From Axinella damicornis (lineage: Eukaryota > Porifera > Demospongiae > Axinellida > Axinellidae): a stretch of DNA of 64,000 nucleotides. Within the stretch, counting starts at the first letter, position 1. Every line of letters starts with the position of its first letter. The notes under the pieces are model-generated. The model worked only from the letters and a program-made list of their open reading frames with translations. It made no database searches and was not told the origin of the DNA. The stretch is taken from assembly GCA_963931865.1 (NCBI GenBank), contig OZ007506.1, positions 17,884,797 through 17,948,796 on the forward strand, written 5' to 3'. A program made the translations under genes and the position numbers. This document shows positions 23,086 through 56,228 of the stretch, piece by piece.

Positions 23086-24619
23086 TTGACAGCTGACGTG
23101 GAGAGGGAAACGCAGTCAGGAGCTCCTGCTGGTCAAACAGTTCAATCAACTCCTTCAAATCGTAATTGATTGGCAGATCCTCCACCCCCCTTAATCCTAG
23201 TTTTGTTATCACACGGCACCTCGGGCATTGTAGCTCACCGTCTTCTGTGTGAGAATGTATGAAGGAAGGATGGAAGGAGGGACGGAAGGTAGTGAGGTAG
23301 GGAGGTAGGAAGGGAGGAGGGAGGGAGGGAGGGAGGGAGGGAGGGAGGGAGGGAGGGAGGGAGGGAGGGAGGGAGGGAGGGAGGGAGGGAGGGAGGGAGG
23401 GAGGGAAGAGGGAGGGAGGGAGGGAGGGAGTGGAGGGAGGAAAGGAAGGAGGGAGAGGTAAGGGAACGACAGAGTGAGAGATGGAGGGAGAGAGGGAGGG
23501 ACAATGGGAAGGAGAGAGGGAGGGAGGGAGACAAGACAGAGGGAGGAGAGAGAGAGGGAGACAAAGAAGGAACAGAGGGATGGAGAGAGGAAGGAGGGAG
23601 AATAATAGCACTCGAAGGCCTTGCTTCATTTCTGGGTGCTTCAGTCTTCAATACTTTTCAATACGCTCCTTCAGCCCTATGGCTGTCCTTGAGCGCCTTC
23701 ACAAACGTCCACACAAGCCATTGTAGGCTCAGAAGCTATAGTCTCTGTCTCATGAGGGAACTTGTGGCATGGAACATTAACGCCACTAGGGGAGTGATCG
23801 AGTGCTCGCCCATGCATAATTCTATGAGCAAAGCTACTGTTTGGCTGCTGAAACTTACTTTTGAGAGGGAGCTTATAGAATAGCTTCTGTAGACCAGAAC
23901 AGATCGATCATGTGGGGGGACACCTGGTCCTAATGGGGACAAGTGGTCCTAGGACCACATGTCCTAGGGGGACGCGTGGTCCTAGGACCAGCTGTCCGGG
24001 GGGACAACTATGGAATGCCATATCCGCCAAAATTAGTCACATGCGATCAGCGTTTGAATGGTTCGAATTTCTATTCGAATGGTTTGAATTTGTGCTCGAA
24101 CGGTTCGAATTTGTGTTCGAATGGTTCGAATTTCCGTTCGAATGGTTAGGGTTAGGGTTAGGGTTAGGAATTCGAACCATTCGAACACAAATTCGAACCA
24201 TTCGAATAGAAATTCGAATCATTCGAACGCTGATCGCATGTGGTTAATTTTGGTGGATATGGCATTCCATAGACAACTGGTCCTAGGACCACGCGTCCGG
24301 GGGGACAATTTAAGGGGGGGAGGGGGGTGGGGGGGGGGGGCATCCTATCCTGTGACAACGCAATAGGATCATACATAACATACGCACCGATGGGGTACTG
24401 TGGGTACCGCAGTCGATTCGTGAGCACGTCAACGAGGCACTCTCTGCAGAACGAATGGCAGCAGTCCAACAAGCGTGGATCATCGAAACGCCTGAGGCAC
24501 ACGGGGCAACTCAGGCGCTCCTCCACTTGTTCCAGTTTCAGCTTTACCTCCGGCTCCGCGTCCAAATACTCGCCATTGAGGATGACATCGCTGTCAGAAG
24601 ACCTCCTTGGCATCGCCAT
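23086..24619 (-). CDS. TRIM-type RING finger, 5' exons
   Basis: A probable E3 ubiquitin-ligase module. Exon 24388-24619 starts at a good ATG (MAMPRRSSDSD) and holds the first RING half: CPVC, then DCCHSFCREC. It ends in a split codon before the GTGCGT donor. Exon 23086-23244 (159 nt, phase 1 at both ends) follows a CACACAG acceptor and supplies the last pair, CPRC, then GVEDLPINYDLKELIELF, the usual TRIM RING tail. All eight C3HC4 ligands are present. The downstream donor is TCAA/GTGAGC. No B-box, coiled coil or SPRY exon was found before the Roc exon at 18915, which is unlike a normal TRIM gene and suggests a RING-Roc-COR-death fusion. The alternative is a separate small gene with an undetected 3' end. 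Confidence 0.8.
23275..23610. repeat. (GGGA)n polypurine tract
   Basis: Long G/A-only tract with about thirty GGGA units on the plus strand. It lies 5' of the RING exon 2 acceptor on the transcribed strand, where it reads (TCCC)n. Confidence 0.95.
24003..24283. mobile_element. Palindrome with telomere-type repeat at its centre
   Basis: The arms contain GGAATGCCATATCC, ACATGCGATCAGCGTTTGAA and repeated TTCGAATGG / CCATTCGAA words, and they pair in inverse order. Between them, at about 24146-24168, lies GGTTAGGG repeated to four TTAGGG units, the animal telomere sequence. The outer flanks carry GGTCCTAGGACCA palindromes. It lies within the intron that splits the RING domain. Confidence 0.75.
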
Positions 24620-25403
24620 ATTTCAAGACAAGATGTACATTGGACAGCACTGTACAGTGTACACTCCCCAAGCATTCAGCTTTTAATACATAAAATTTTT
24701 GGGCCCCCATGCGATTTGGGGGGAAATTTTTGTTCGCGCGGGGGAGACCTGAGGTACCTTATGCGCTCCTAGGATCCTGCAGTCTAGCCGCTAGCTAGCT
24801 ATATAGCTAGCCCCTCTCCGCCCGGCCGGTCAATTGGGGGCGCGCGGAGGACGGCGGAACCATCGTAGTACGTACCTGGAAACTGTTGCTCAAACACCCG
24901 CTCACACACTATCCTGGAGCCCCAGTATTTCTTGCTACTGAGAGTATATATCTCCTAGCTAGCTATAGCCTGCCACTACTTTGTTTACAACTGAAATGCC
25001 ATTACTATAGTGGACATGTGTTTTTGGACATGTGTGTCGATGACGTAGGTGGCCAGGGATTCGTATATGGTTTACAAGGATCTGTAGCTAGAAACCAAAT
25101 TATAGCATTCAATGAAGCTGCACTGTAAGGAGCATGGTAACCGGCTTCTGCTAGTTCACACTGCTGTCCTGTGTATTATAACAATTCACGGTACCCATTC
25201 CTGGTGATCCTGCATGCCTAGTGTTGTTCCCAGACATTTAACTGTCATTGCCTCAATTGTGGCCCTGGGTTATTGGTGTTCAGTCAGCCACCGTCCCTTC
25301 AGTGCATTCAGCAAACATAGTACCTGCATGCATGCTAGCTGGGTAACTAGGTTGCTGGTTAGGGTCCAGATGAAAATCTTGACAGTACTTTAGCCAAAGT
25401 TAA

Positions 25404-25476
25404 TGTGTACAGTAGCCTCATTCCCAGGCTGCATGGGAGGAGAAAAAGTGGCCTGGGAACAAGGCTATGTGTACAG
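25404..25476. mobile_element. 55-bp palindromic MITE with 9-bp TSD
   Basis: The element is 25413-25467 (TAGCCTCATTCCCAGG to CCTGGGAACAAGGCTA). Perfect 9-bp duplications TGTGTACAG flank it at 25404-25412 and 25468-25476. Confidence 0.88.
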
Positions 25477-25782
25477 TATAGTAGTCGTGACCCCATGACC
25501 ACCCAATGCAGGCTCCAAGGACACAATTCACGTCAAAGTTTGCAAGCAAGCAGTCTGTTCTGTTCTGGAGCAGTGACACATGCTGCTTTCTATTATTCAC
25601 CAAGAATATCAGACAACAGAACAGAATACTATCATAAGAATGTCAGTACAATAACACACAGACAAGCAGAGAGTACAAACCAGAGTAAAATTATTGGGAT
25701 GTGTACCAAGACAATAACTAACCCTGTGCGCGCGAGGCTCGAAGTGATTCAAACCAATGCATGATGGACATGATACTGTGAG

Positions 25783-38919
<13,137 letters not shown>

Positions 38920-39228
38920 GGGTGTTCCTTACACGCTACAGCAGGTCTCAGATCACTTCATGCAACTAGTCTCAGGTAGTTCTTCGCAAGCTAGACATGG
39001 ACCCACCCAAAATTGCTACATTATGCAAAAAGCCGCGGTGAAGTTGTTAGGGGTTAAACGTCTTAGCGCGTCTGATCGATATCGCTCAAATGCCATACAC
39101 GGAAGTATACTATGATATCACCACGGTACACGTACACGTGGACTGCACGCGCGGTACACTGCCCCACCCAACACATGCATAACAGCTTATTGATTATCAA
39201 AACGAAAACGACGACGTGGCCGGTGGCT
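38920..39228. promoter_or_regulatory. Shared divergent promoter region of two GT31 genes
   Basis: The ATG of the minus-strand galactosyltransferase (38919) and the likely ATG of the plus-strand paralogue (39229) are 309 bp apart with no element between. No clear TATA box is seen. CACGTACACGTGGACTGC near 39126 contains a CACGTG E-box. Bidirectional control is inferred from spacing only. Confidence 0.5.
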
Positions 39229-40419
39229 ATGATGGCTAGTAGATCTGCCTATTCCAAGCGCAAGACTTCAGATATTCCATCAGAGTCTGCAATACAGAGG
39301 TTTACTTCTCGGGTCACAAGACTCCCAGCATGGCAGAAACTGCGAGACCTGGAATCGAAAAAGAACGTCCGCGTCGTCTGCTGGATCTCTGGCGTGGCTC
39401 TCTTAACAACGGTGGTGGCAGCTTTTATCGTATGGTCTGGATGGATAGAAGGCGAAACTCCATTAAAGTCACTTGCTTCAGTTCATGAGGTCAGACCTAT
39501 ATCTGCACATCTCTCAAAAGTCATAGAAGACCCCAAGTCACTGAAAGTGATGCATCATGGTCGAGTTCCTACTGTGTACTCGGGTGATTGTACCCCCTCT
39601 GATACTGAGTGCAGAACAGGGCCATTCACTCTACTCATCTTAGTTGATTCACTGCCCACCTCCTATGGTTTTAGAATGGCGGTTCGCAATTCATGGATGC
39701 AGTATAGTTCTGCACGTGTGTTAGTTCGTTTTGCAGTAGCTGGGAAGAGGCTTCGCAAGAGCACCTTGAAGTGGCTTGCAAAAGAAAGTGCAACCTACCA
39801 AGATTTGATAGTGTTTTTAGATGCAGAGGAATTTCCTCAAAGTGAGAAATTGTTATTCGAATTCTTCTGGGCCAAACAGGCAGTTGACTATCTTTACCTG
39901 ATGAAAACTAGGGAACAGTTTTACGTACGAACAAATGAGCTATTAGAGAAGTTGAAGAAGATGAAGAGAAACACCACTGTGTACTGGGGATACTTCGAGG
40001 GGAAGAAGAGTCCACTTGATGGTGGAAAGCATCCAGAGCCGGACTGGTTTCTCTGTGATACCTTCATTCGCTATGCTCATGCTGGTGGCTATATCATCTC
40101 CAGACAGCTAGTGAGAAGGCTCCTTTCATTAGCAGAGTATTTACAGCTATACAACAATGAGGACGTGGCAGTTGGCACCTGGCTTTCTCCTTTCAATGAC
40201 ATTCACTGGAAGCACGATGTTCAGTTCAACACAGAGGTTGGAGTCTCTCGTGGATGCAAGAATGACTTCATCGTCTTCCCGACCAGAGACAACCTCGATA
40301 TGAAAACAAAACACAAACAGTTGATGGAAACCGGACAGTACTGTAAGGAAACTGAGACGGCATGGGGATACGAGTACAACTTCAATGTGCTCCCAGCTCA
40401 GTGTTGTAGACCAGTATGA
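39229..40419 (+). CDS. GT31 galactosyltransferase paralogue lacking DxD
   Basis: Single-exon type II membrane protein of 397 residues from the ATGATGGCT start; an in-frame ATG at 39112 would give 435. A basic N-tail precedes one anchor (VVCWISGVALLTTVVAAFIVW). The GT31 fold is clear: FRMAVRNSWMQYS, VYWGYFEGKK, HAGGYIISRQLV, NNEDVAVGTWLSPF, VSRGCKND, and a final CC pair shared with the neighbour (SKCC/AQCC). At the metal and UDP-sugar site the neighbour reads LKCDDDTFV; this protein reads LMKTREQFYV, so no DxD remains. It is probably catalytically inactive or works without the usual metal site, perhaps as a partner of the active enzyme. The frame is intact over the whole length, so it is not a simple pseudogene. 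Confidence 0.9.
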   Translation: MMASRSAYSKRKTSDIPSESAIQRFTSRVTRLPAWQKLRDLESKKNVRVVCWISGVALLTTVVAAFIVWSGWIEGETPLKSLASVHEVRPISAHLSKVIEDPKSLKVMHHGRVPTVYSGDCTPSDTECRTGPFTLLILVDSLPTSYGFRMAVRNSWMQYSSARVLVRFAVAGKRLRKSTLKWLAKESATYQDLIVFLDAEEFPQSEKLLFEFFWAKQAVDYLYLMKTREQFYVRTNELLEKLKKMKRNTTVYWGYFEGKKSPLDGGKHPEPDWFLCDTFIRYAHAGGYIISRQLVRRLLSLAEYLQLYNNEDVAVGTWLSPFNDIHWKHDVQFNTEVGVSRGCKNDFIVFPTRDNLDMKTKHKQLMETGQYCKETETAWGYEYNFNVLPAQCCRPV

Positions 40420-40517
40420 TCACGTGACTTCCTGTCATGATAGATGATTTTGGTCCATCAAGCATTGGGGGACATGGTGTGATGATCACTTGCCTCACTC
40501 CAACACTCACTTATACC

Positions 40518-40857
40518 AAGAGTGTATAATAATAAGAAGAGAGTATCGAACTCGCTATAGGCTAACGTTGAATGTATGCGGAAAGTAACGTGACATCCGG
40601 TATAGTGCTAATGTCAAAAACACAATCTTACCTGACATAGACGCCATGGCTACCGTACCACAGCTAGCTAGCTAGCCTCTTTGACTCGACGATCAAGGCG
40701 TGCGTGCAGCAAGTAAACTCGGCCATATCGGGGAGTACAATAGTTGACGAGTCCGTGTGGATCACGTGCACCATATTGGATGTCACGTTACTTTCCGCAT
40801 ACATTCAACGTAGCCTATAGCGAGTTCGATACTCTCTTCTTATTATTATACACTCTT
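40518..40857. mobile_element. Hairpin element just 3' of the GT31 paralogue
   Basis: Arms of about 85 bp (CAAGAGTGTATAATAATAAG, then AGAGAGTATCGAACTCGCTA, and CATTCAACGT inverted) face each other across a 170-bp centre. CTTATAC occurs directly outside both ends, a possible 7-bp duplication. Its left end lies about 100 bp after the stop codon, so it may supply 3' UTR or polyadenylation sequence. Confidence 0.7.
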
Positions 40858-41439
40858 GCTTATACTTATCATAAATTTGGCAGAGTGCATCGATCATGGC
40901 GTACCAAATCACTTGCATGGTTACTTAGCCTCGTTCCCAGGCCTACCCCGTTTTCTGTTCTATGGTTTGCGTTGACCGGATGTGGAAGAGCAGCTCTTAA
41001 TTCGGCATCCATGTATTATTGTCAATGCAAACCAAGGAACAGAAAATGGGGTACTGCTCTTCTGCATCTGCATGTGTCAACGCAAACCAAAGAACAGAAA
41101 ATGGGGTAGGCCTGGGCTATGGTTTACTCCTGCCTGTTTCAAATTAACATTGCAGAAATTTTCTGCCATCGTTTATAGCCCGAGCACCCTAAACAGTCAT
41201 CACGATGACAACAACCAACAACCGGCCAACGACCAATTAAAGCTATATAGCTGCCAGAACTTTTGTGGCAAGCCTCCACTACAATCAAAAGTACGGCACC
41301 TGAACCAAACCCACATGCCAGAACCTTCAGTCAAAACGTTGACCTCCAGACTCAATCCAAAACCATCAAAACCACCCTAGATCCAGTAGAACCTCCAGAC
41401 TGATCAAAACCATAACAGCTACTGTAACCAGCTATACAG

Positions 41440-41495
41440 GAACCCCCCCCCCTCCAAAGCCATTTAAACCACCATGGTGGTTTAAATGGCTGCAG
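41440..41495. repeat. Short perfect hairpin
   Basis: GCCATTTAAACCACC and GGTGGTTTAAATGGC pair around an ATG. Preceded by a C9-C10 run. No TSD found. Confidence 0.6.
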
Positions 41496-42633
41496 AACCT
41501 TCATTACATGTGTACATGGCTATAGATAATGTCCATCAAAACAGTCATGAAAATAATAGTTTATGGGGTTTCAACTCATGGTTCTCATAAATTATAATGT
41601 CACTACCTAAGCACTTATAATGAATTTCTGGAAGTGTACATGTGCTACGTACATGCATGGACAGTATACACTGGCCCATGAAGTGTTTATGTTCCAATGT
41701 TAATTGTCCGATTACGACTGTAATATACAAGCCCTAATCAAGATGCATCTCACGTTATACAATTGCTATTAGTGAGATGGTACAGAGACGATACCGAACA
41801 TGCACGCACTAAGTCTTCCGTTACACACACACACACACAAACACATACTTGATATGTCACTAACTACTTTCTGTTTGCTGTTGATTATAGTGGTGTAGGC
41901 CAAACCTGCCAGGGGAACAGATTAGTGCTGGTGTGAAAAGGTTACCGAATCCATGAACTTGTGAACTGCTTCATGCTGCCAATCTGTGACACAGATCAGT
42001 GTCAACAGGGAACCAACTGGAGCATGCATCATAGCTACCAGGTTCACAGAATCTAACAGCCATGGCCGTCAGAAAACCACAGGCTACAGACCCATGCAGT
42101 ACAGTTGGCCTCATACCCAGGTCCTCAGACAAAGATCAGGTCTTGTCACGCAAGCTCGCAGTGTTGTCCCATATGTACTGAGTCAGTTAGCTTTGAACCC
42201 AGGCATGTCAGAGGCTATGAATCAGCATGCTACATAATATGACATTGTATAGACAAAATTATGTGCATGGGATGCTTTCAAATCGATGGCATCGTGGCTA
42301 GCTATAGCAAACAGCACCATTGCACAGGTGAGTCCTGGAAGACGAGGGCAGCAACTTTATCAGGCTTTCACACTTGCAATTGGTAACGGAGGATGTCATT
42401 GGTCTACCCAAAATCAAGATCACCGACTCAGCACATAGGGAAGATGTTGCAAGCATGACCAAGCCCTCTTCACGACTTTTCACGAGGGCCTAGGAACAAA
42501 GCTGCAGCCCAATGGCCACAGATAATGGATAAGCACTCACACTAGGCAGTAAACTGCAAATAGTAGTCAATAAAAGTCACTTGAGCACAAAAAGACTGCA
42601 CAGCGACAGTTCATAGTTTGTAATCTGTTACAA

Positions 42634-50545
<7,912 letters not shown>

Positions 50546-50620
50546 TTGGTGTTGTTTGCTACATGTAAACCTATTGTGTGTGGGTGATTCAGGGTGAATG
50601 GGCGCACATATAATATCAAC

Positions 50621-50772
50621 CCAAGGCAGGGCTTGTGAGCATGGTATGACCCAAGGCAGGGCTTGTGAGCGTGGTATGACCCAAGGCAGGGCTTGTGAGC
50701 GTGGTATGACCCAAGGCAGGGCTTGTGAGCGTGGTATGACCCAAGGCAGGGCTTGTGAGCGTGGTATGACCA
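50621..50772. repeat. 30-bp minisatellite upstream of the transporter
   Basis: Five near-identical copies of CCAAGGCAGGGCTTGTGAGC then GTGGTATGAC. They begin about 75 bp 5' of the transporter ATG, so in its 5' UTR or promoter. Confidence 0.93.
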
Positions 50773-51349
50773 CCAAAGTGCATATTATACCTGCAATAAA
50801 ACCTTGAGCACCAACTTGTTACTGGAAGGACCATATATGTGGCTAGCTCAGCCTCGTACCCTAGTCACACGAGCCAGCCCCTTCCCATTCCACAGTGCCA
50901 ATCGATTACGGTATTGGTAGGGTCTAGAGACTAAGTCTCCAAATCCTGCCTCCACATGCTGATCATCAGCACTGTGGAACGGAAAGGGGCTGACTTGCAA
51001 GACTACTCGTACCCGGACCCCAATCTTGCATGGCCAAACCCCGTTCAGCATGGAATGAAAAGGTCTGGCTATCAATCAGGAATTTAAATATGTAATCCAG
51101 CAATGACGCTGGTGACTGATTGTCAAAGTAAGACTTTGCTGCACTCGCGACTTAGATCCAGCTCATGAGGCAAGACACTTCTCTCACACGGTCCACGTCT
51201 CACGCTTCCAAGTTAACTCCTTTTTGAACTTTTCCATTAATACTTCAGGTAGTGTGTGACTAAATACTGCACTGTGATTGGTATGCACTCTGCTGTGCCG
51301 GGCGACGGCAATTTCCCAGACGCTTTCCCTTGGTAGTCTCGGTACCAGA

Positions 51350-51940
51350 CTACCGTATAGCGCTTAAATTTCGCGGGTCTAAATTTTCGCGAATTTCGCG
51401 AATTACAGGTCATTCGCGAAATTATTTCAACGAAAATTTTGACACGTGTTATGCGCCTATAATATAGTATACAGCTACGTGGACAGTATTCCAACGTACG
51501 TGCGCGACGGCTAGCTTGATGGCTCTGTTTGTGTACTTCAACAGTGAGGATGGACAGTAGTCGAAGTGTAAGCTTCCGGATCCACATGGAGAGTTCTCCC
51601 AAGAGGTATCATAGAGCGCTTACGGTACCATCTGCATGACATGTCAATACTGAAGCTGCCAGCTCGATCCGGCGAAACGCCTAGGCAGGTATCTGAAAAC
51701 GAACTCTGAAGTGGGGAAGAGAGTGTCGCAGAATACAACGCACCAACGAAGTGGTCTGTGGTAGCTAGTTGAGTTCAGCGCGCATGGGAGTCTTCACGCA
51801 ATAGTACACCACACCCATTCTGTGGGCGTGGCGTTTTACCGCGAATTCGTGAAATTTTTTCAACGAAATGTTCTCGAAGAGCAATTCGCAAAAATTTAGA
51901 CCCGCGAAATATAAGCGCATTCGCGCACGGCAGAATAGTC
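51350..51940. mobile_element. 0.6-kb TIR element rich in TTCGCG
   Basis: The left arm AGCGCTTAAATTTCGCGGGT then CTAAATTTTCGCGAAT returns inverted at 51890-51930 (AATTTAGACCCGCGAAATAT, then AAGCGC). The outer words CCAGACTA and TAGTCTGG also pair. No coding frame. A separate hairpin with TCCATATACGGCA arms lies at about 51990-52078. Confidence 0.65.
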
Positions 51941-53172
51941 TGGAAGACTGCCCATATAGGAGTAGTTCTGACTGCAAACCACAGCGCTTCCATATACGGC
52001 ACATTAATTCCAAGGCGTTAAGTAAACTACACACCAGCAGTATCGTAACGCCTTGGAATAAACATGCCGTATATGGAGCCACTGTAGTTGTTATCTACTT
52101 ATCGCCCACCCCTTTTGGTGTGGGTGTCAGAACCACTCTTGTATGGACAGTCTTCCAGACTATTTGCGGTGCGTGAATAGTCTGGTACCGAGACTATTCC
52201 TTTGGTGCGCATGTGGAACGGGGACTGCATGGGTAGCGATCGAGACTACTCTTACCCAGCCTCTGGGTGGTCGGTCTTGCTCTGCCACATGGCAAGTCTG
52301 GCTATGCAAGACTAAGCTCTGGGTATGAAGATAAACCTAGCTTGCTGTTAAAATTCAGTTGGGAGATTTTGTATAAGGCGGATAAACATGTTAGACCACT
52401 ATACGTACGTGCACTCATAAGTAGCCCCCCCCCCCCCCGAGTAGGGGTAAGGTTCCGGGGGGCGATCTACTTATGCGCTCTTGGCACTATACACATCCAG
52501 ATTCCTATACTCTGCGGTATTGTGTGTATACAATATACGTCCTTACATGTGCTGTGCATGCATGTTTGCATGTATGGGCAGAGACAACTCACTGTCAGGG
52601 AATCTGCAACAGCCGCAGGGGATCTGTCTGTGCGTACTACAAGTCACGAGGCTTCATGGCCTCGTTCCCAGAATCTATAATTAATTATGGCCTCGCGCTG
52701 ACATGGGGCCTGGGAACGAACCCAGCCATGCAGCATTAGGCAGTACCGGAAACGCGCGCGCATCTAGAACCAGCTTCTACGTATTTTGGAAAATTTCACG
52801 GGGGCGCCAGCCCCCTTTGCCCCCGTGGTTCCTACGCCACTGCTATAGGCCTAACACCTTACTTCCTGCCGGACCAATAACCACTTTGTAGCCTCGTTCC
52901 CAGCCCCGCACCGTTTCTGTTGTTTTCACTTCTCTACAAGTGACGAAAAGCTGGGCGGGGGCCGGGCCTAGCTGGGAACGAGGCTAAGTGAAAATCAAGG
53001 CATTTAATCTCAGCCAGGAGTGCAATGACTCCTGTCTCAACAATCAACTACAGTAAACACGCTAGTCATCACCATGGCAACGGAATAGTCAGCACTAGTT
53101 CAAATACTGTTGTGCGGTGTTCAGGTGGGAATTCTGTTCTGCAGCACTGTGTGTGTATGGTGTGCTGTGTCA

Positions 53173-53309
<137 letters not shown>

Positions 53310-53549
53310 CAGGAAGGGAAGGAGAAAAGGAGAGAAGTGATACGCAGGACCAAGAAAATTAAGCCTCTCAAAATGTAGAATTAGACCCCACATTCAATCT
53401 CCTTTCATGTGGGCATGCAGTAATATACAGCATGTTAGATTGTGAGGCAGTGGGATCAATGTCCTTCTTCTATAGACATTTTAGTGCTACTACCTTGTGC
53501 CTATTCTGGAGTCTTATTCCTGTTCCTGTTCCTGGATGGTCCTCCATAC

Positions 53550-56171
53550 TCATGGCTCCAGCTCCCTTCTCAGATCGCTGGCTAGAGTGCCATATTCAAT
53601 GTCCTCCAGACACTCGATCAGGGTCTCCCAGGTCACCGGCTGTCGACCCTCTCCATCCACTGACCACCGCTCCAGAATGCGCCTGCAAGCTGGCTCCACC
53701 AGTAGCCTCTCGCTCTCCCTCACTGCCCGGATGACCCCACCACGGAACTCGAGGACAAGTGCCAGCTTCTCCCAGTCAGCGCAGACCTCCTCCACCACCC
53801 TGACTGGCCTCCCGCTCACACCAACAAACCTCTGCAGCTGCCACATCTCAGGCTTGTCTCCTGCCAGGAGGGACACAGGGAAACACAGTTCAATGTCTGC
53901 CAACTCGGCACTGATGGCAACAGTATTCTGAGCCAATGCATACTAGTACATAACGCATTCCAGGTATTCAATCATTGTAATGAGCGTATATGCTGCCTAT
54001 GCTCAACCTCCAGCTGTTGAACATGGGTGTGAGAGTAGGTCCAGCAAGCTTGGCATTCGACAGACCAATAATTTGGACTGAAAAGCCAGCAGATGCGATT
54101 TTAGAGTACCTAAAACTTTAAGCAACTGATGCATGATCACAAAATGAAAAGAACGGGCCCAAGATCTTCAGTGGACCCTTCCCCCCTCTGCCTACCTTGG
54201 TAGACATGAGGTCTCTCTGGTGATAACTAGACCAGGTCTTCCCCTCCATTTTGTATAATACTGTGTAGTGCTGAAACGAATATAGTACTGCTTTTATATA
54301 GTCAAATAGTTGCTCGCTTAACGATCAAATATTGGCCATTGTCACTCTTTTGTAACAACAATTAAACATCCCAACGCGGAGGGCGGTTTGGTGCATGAAT
54401 CAGGGGAGGATCTGGGGGTTCCCCCCCCCCCCCCCCCCCCGGACTTCCAAGTTAAGGTATTTGATAGGCCAGGATAGCTAGGGTATTAGGTAGACTGCCA
54501 TTTGTCTGCTTGCTACACAAAGGTGAGCCATAGCCGGCATCGGTTTCATGTCCCACACGGCTACTAGCTGATTGCAATTACGGGTATGCACTCCCAGTCC
54601 GATGATTTGGAATAGAGACAACCCTGTTATTAGGCGGAGCGCAGCGCAACTGCGCAGCTGCACTGTGCATGTGGTCTACGGCATTTTTTTGTAAAGGCCA
54701 AGATACGTGTACACCTCTTCACCCACCTGAAGAAGCGAGACCCAGACACTCAGAATTTGTGCTGCTACTCGTACATCAGTGCAAAGCACGAAGGTGCCAC
54801 GAGAGCCCATCCTGACAACTGAAAACTGAATTTTTTTTCCCCGCTTTGCACGGACTGATCAGCACTACACACCTCTATCCACTACCTTCGGCAGCGTTCA
54901 ATTGTGCTCAGACCCCCCTTTCACAAATCCTGTATCTGCCCCTGCGAATGGAGGGCAGTGTGCTGCACGCATAGCCTCGTTCTCAGGAGCTGGGGAGGAG
55001 CCCGGGAACGAGGCTAGTCCACACATGGAGGGCAGTGTATGGAGGACCAGGGGACGAGACTATAGCTATAGTGGGAGACACAAGTTGCAGCAAACTTCCT
55101 TCTCAGCGTCAGTCTCAAAGCACTCCCAGACGGGGCTTCTCAAGGGTCTTGCCAAACCAGTGGCATTCGAATGTTCAGCCCCGGGCACTACTTCCTTTCA
55201 AACACGCGTAACATCGATATCAGGCAAGGGGTGTGGGTCAGATATTCCAGTGTACGGGGAGCATTCGAATTACTTAATTATAATCACAAATATTCTTTTC
55301 ATTCAGCAACACCGTGAGGGATCAAAATTAGATGATGGAAAGACCCAGCAAGAAGGCAACTGATGTCCTGTATCTTATCAGTGAAAGCACCACACACACG
55401 TCTCTACTGACCTGTCCTGGGACGGGCAGTCCCTAACCCTGTGGCAGCAGTGGAGGAGGGAGGGGGTGGGGAGGGGAGGGCTGGAGGGGAGGGAAGACAG
55501 AGCCATAAAGTGTTGCATGGAAGCTTGTACAGCACATGTGCACACACATACTCATACAGCAACAACTGCACTACTAGTTTGAACATACATACAAATATAC
55601 CATTTAATGCACCCCACACAAACACGAGATGTGGAGGGTCTGCTAAACCTCCTCATATGCAGTGGTGTATGCGGTCCTGAGGAGGTACTTTGTCATATTG
55701 CAACCACTACATGCAGGAAGCTCAGCCACAAGTGGGGGGTAGCTAGCTACATGTAGGTGTTCTTTTGCAGGTGGGCACTCTTTCACAAGATTATTCTTCC
55801 AAGGTCATTCGACCGTTTCAAACACACTGTAGTTGTAGTTTCACTCATGATTGACCAATCGTCAGCTGACTAGGCAGTATAGTGGCCAGGTGTGCTGAAG
55901 GCACTACGGACTATTTTCCACAGGCAAGATCTGGCCATGCAACCATAGCGATAGCTGCATGCTGTGCTTCAGAGGCTACTCTGGCATCTTTCAACTTATG
56001 TGTAGCAACAAACCACAGCTGTTGTGGAGAGTGGCGGGTGCTAACTGAGGATGCACGAACGCAAACCACTAACATGGGCACCCACTCACTCTTTTGGTGG
56101 ATGGGTACTCTTTTGTCAGACTATGACGAACACATGCGCACATACACTGCACACACACACAAATGCAGAAT

Positions 56172-56228
<57 letters not shown>

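Noticed and set aside
51775..52082. ORFs over the TTCGCG-rich TIR element
   Set aside because: They run through the inverted arm on both strands and carry no domain.
55404..55470. A 27-nt mini-exon between the Roc-COR and death-domain exons of the kelch-Roc gene
   Set aside because: After the phase-0 donor at 56524 it would read GGT TAG at once; direct joining to 53927 keeps phase 0 and needs no extra exon.
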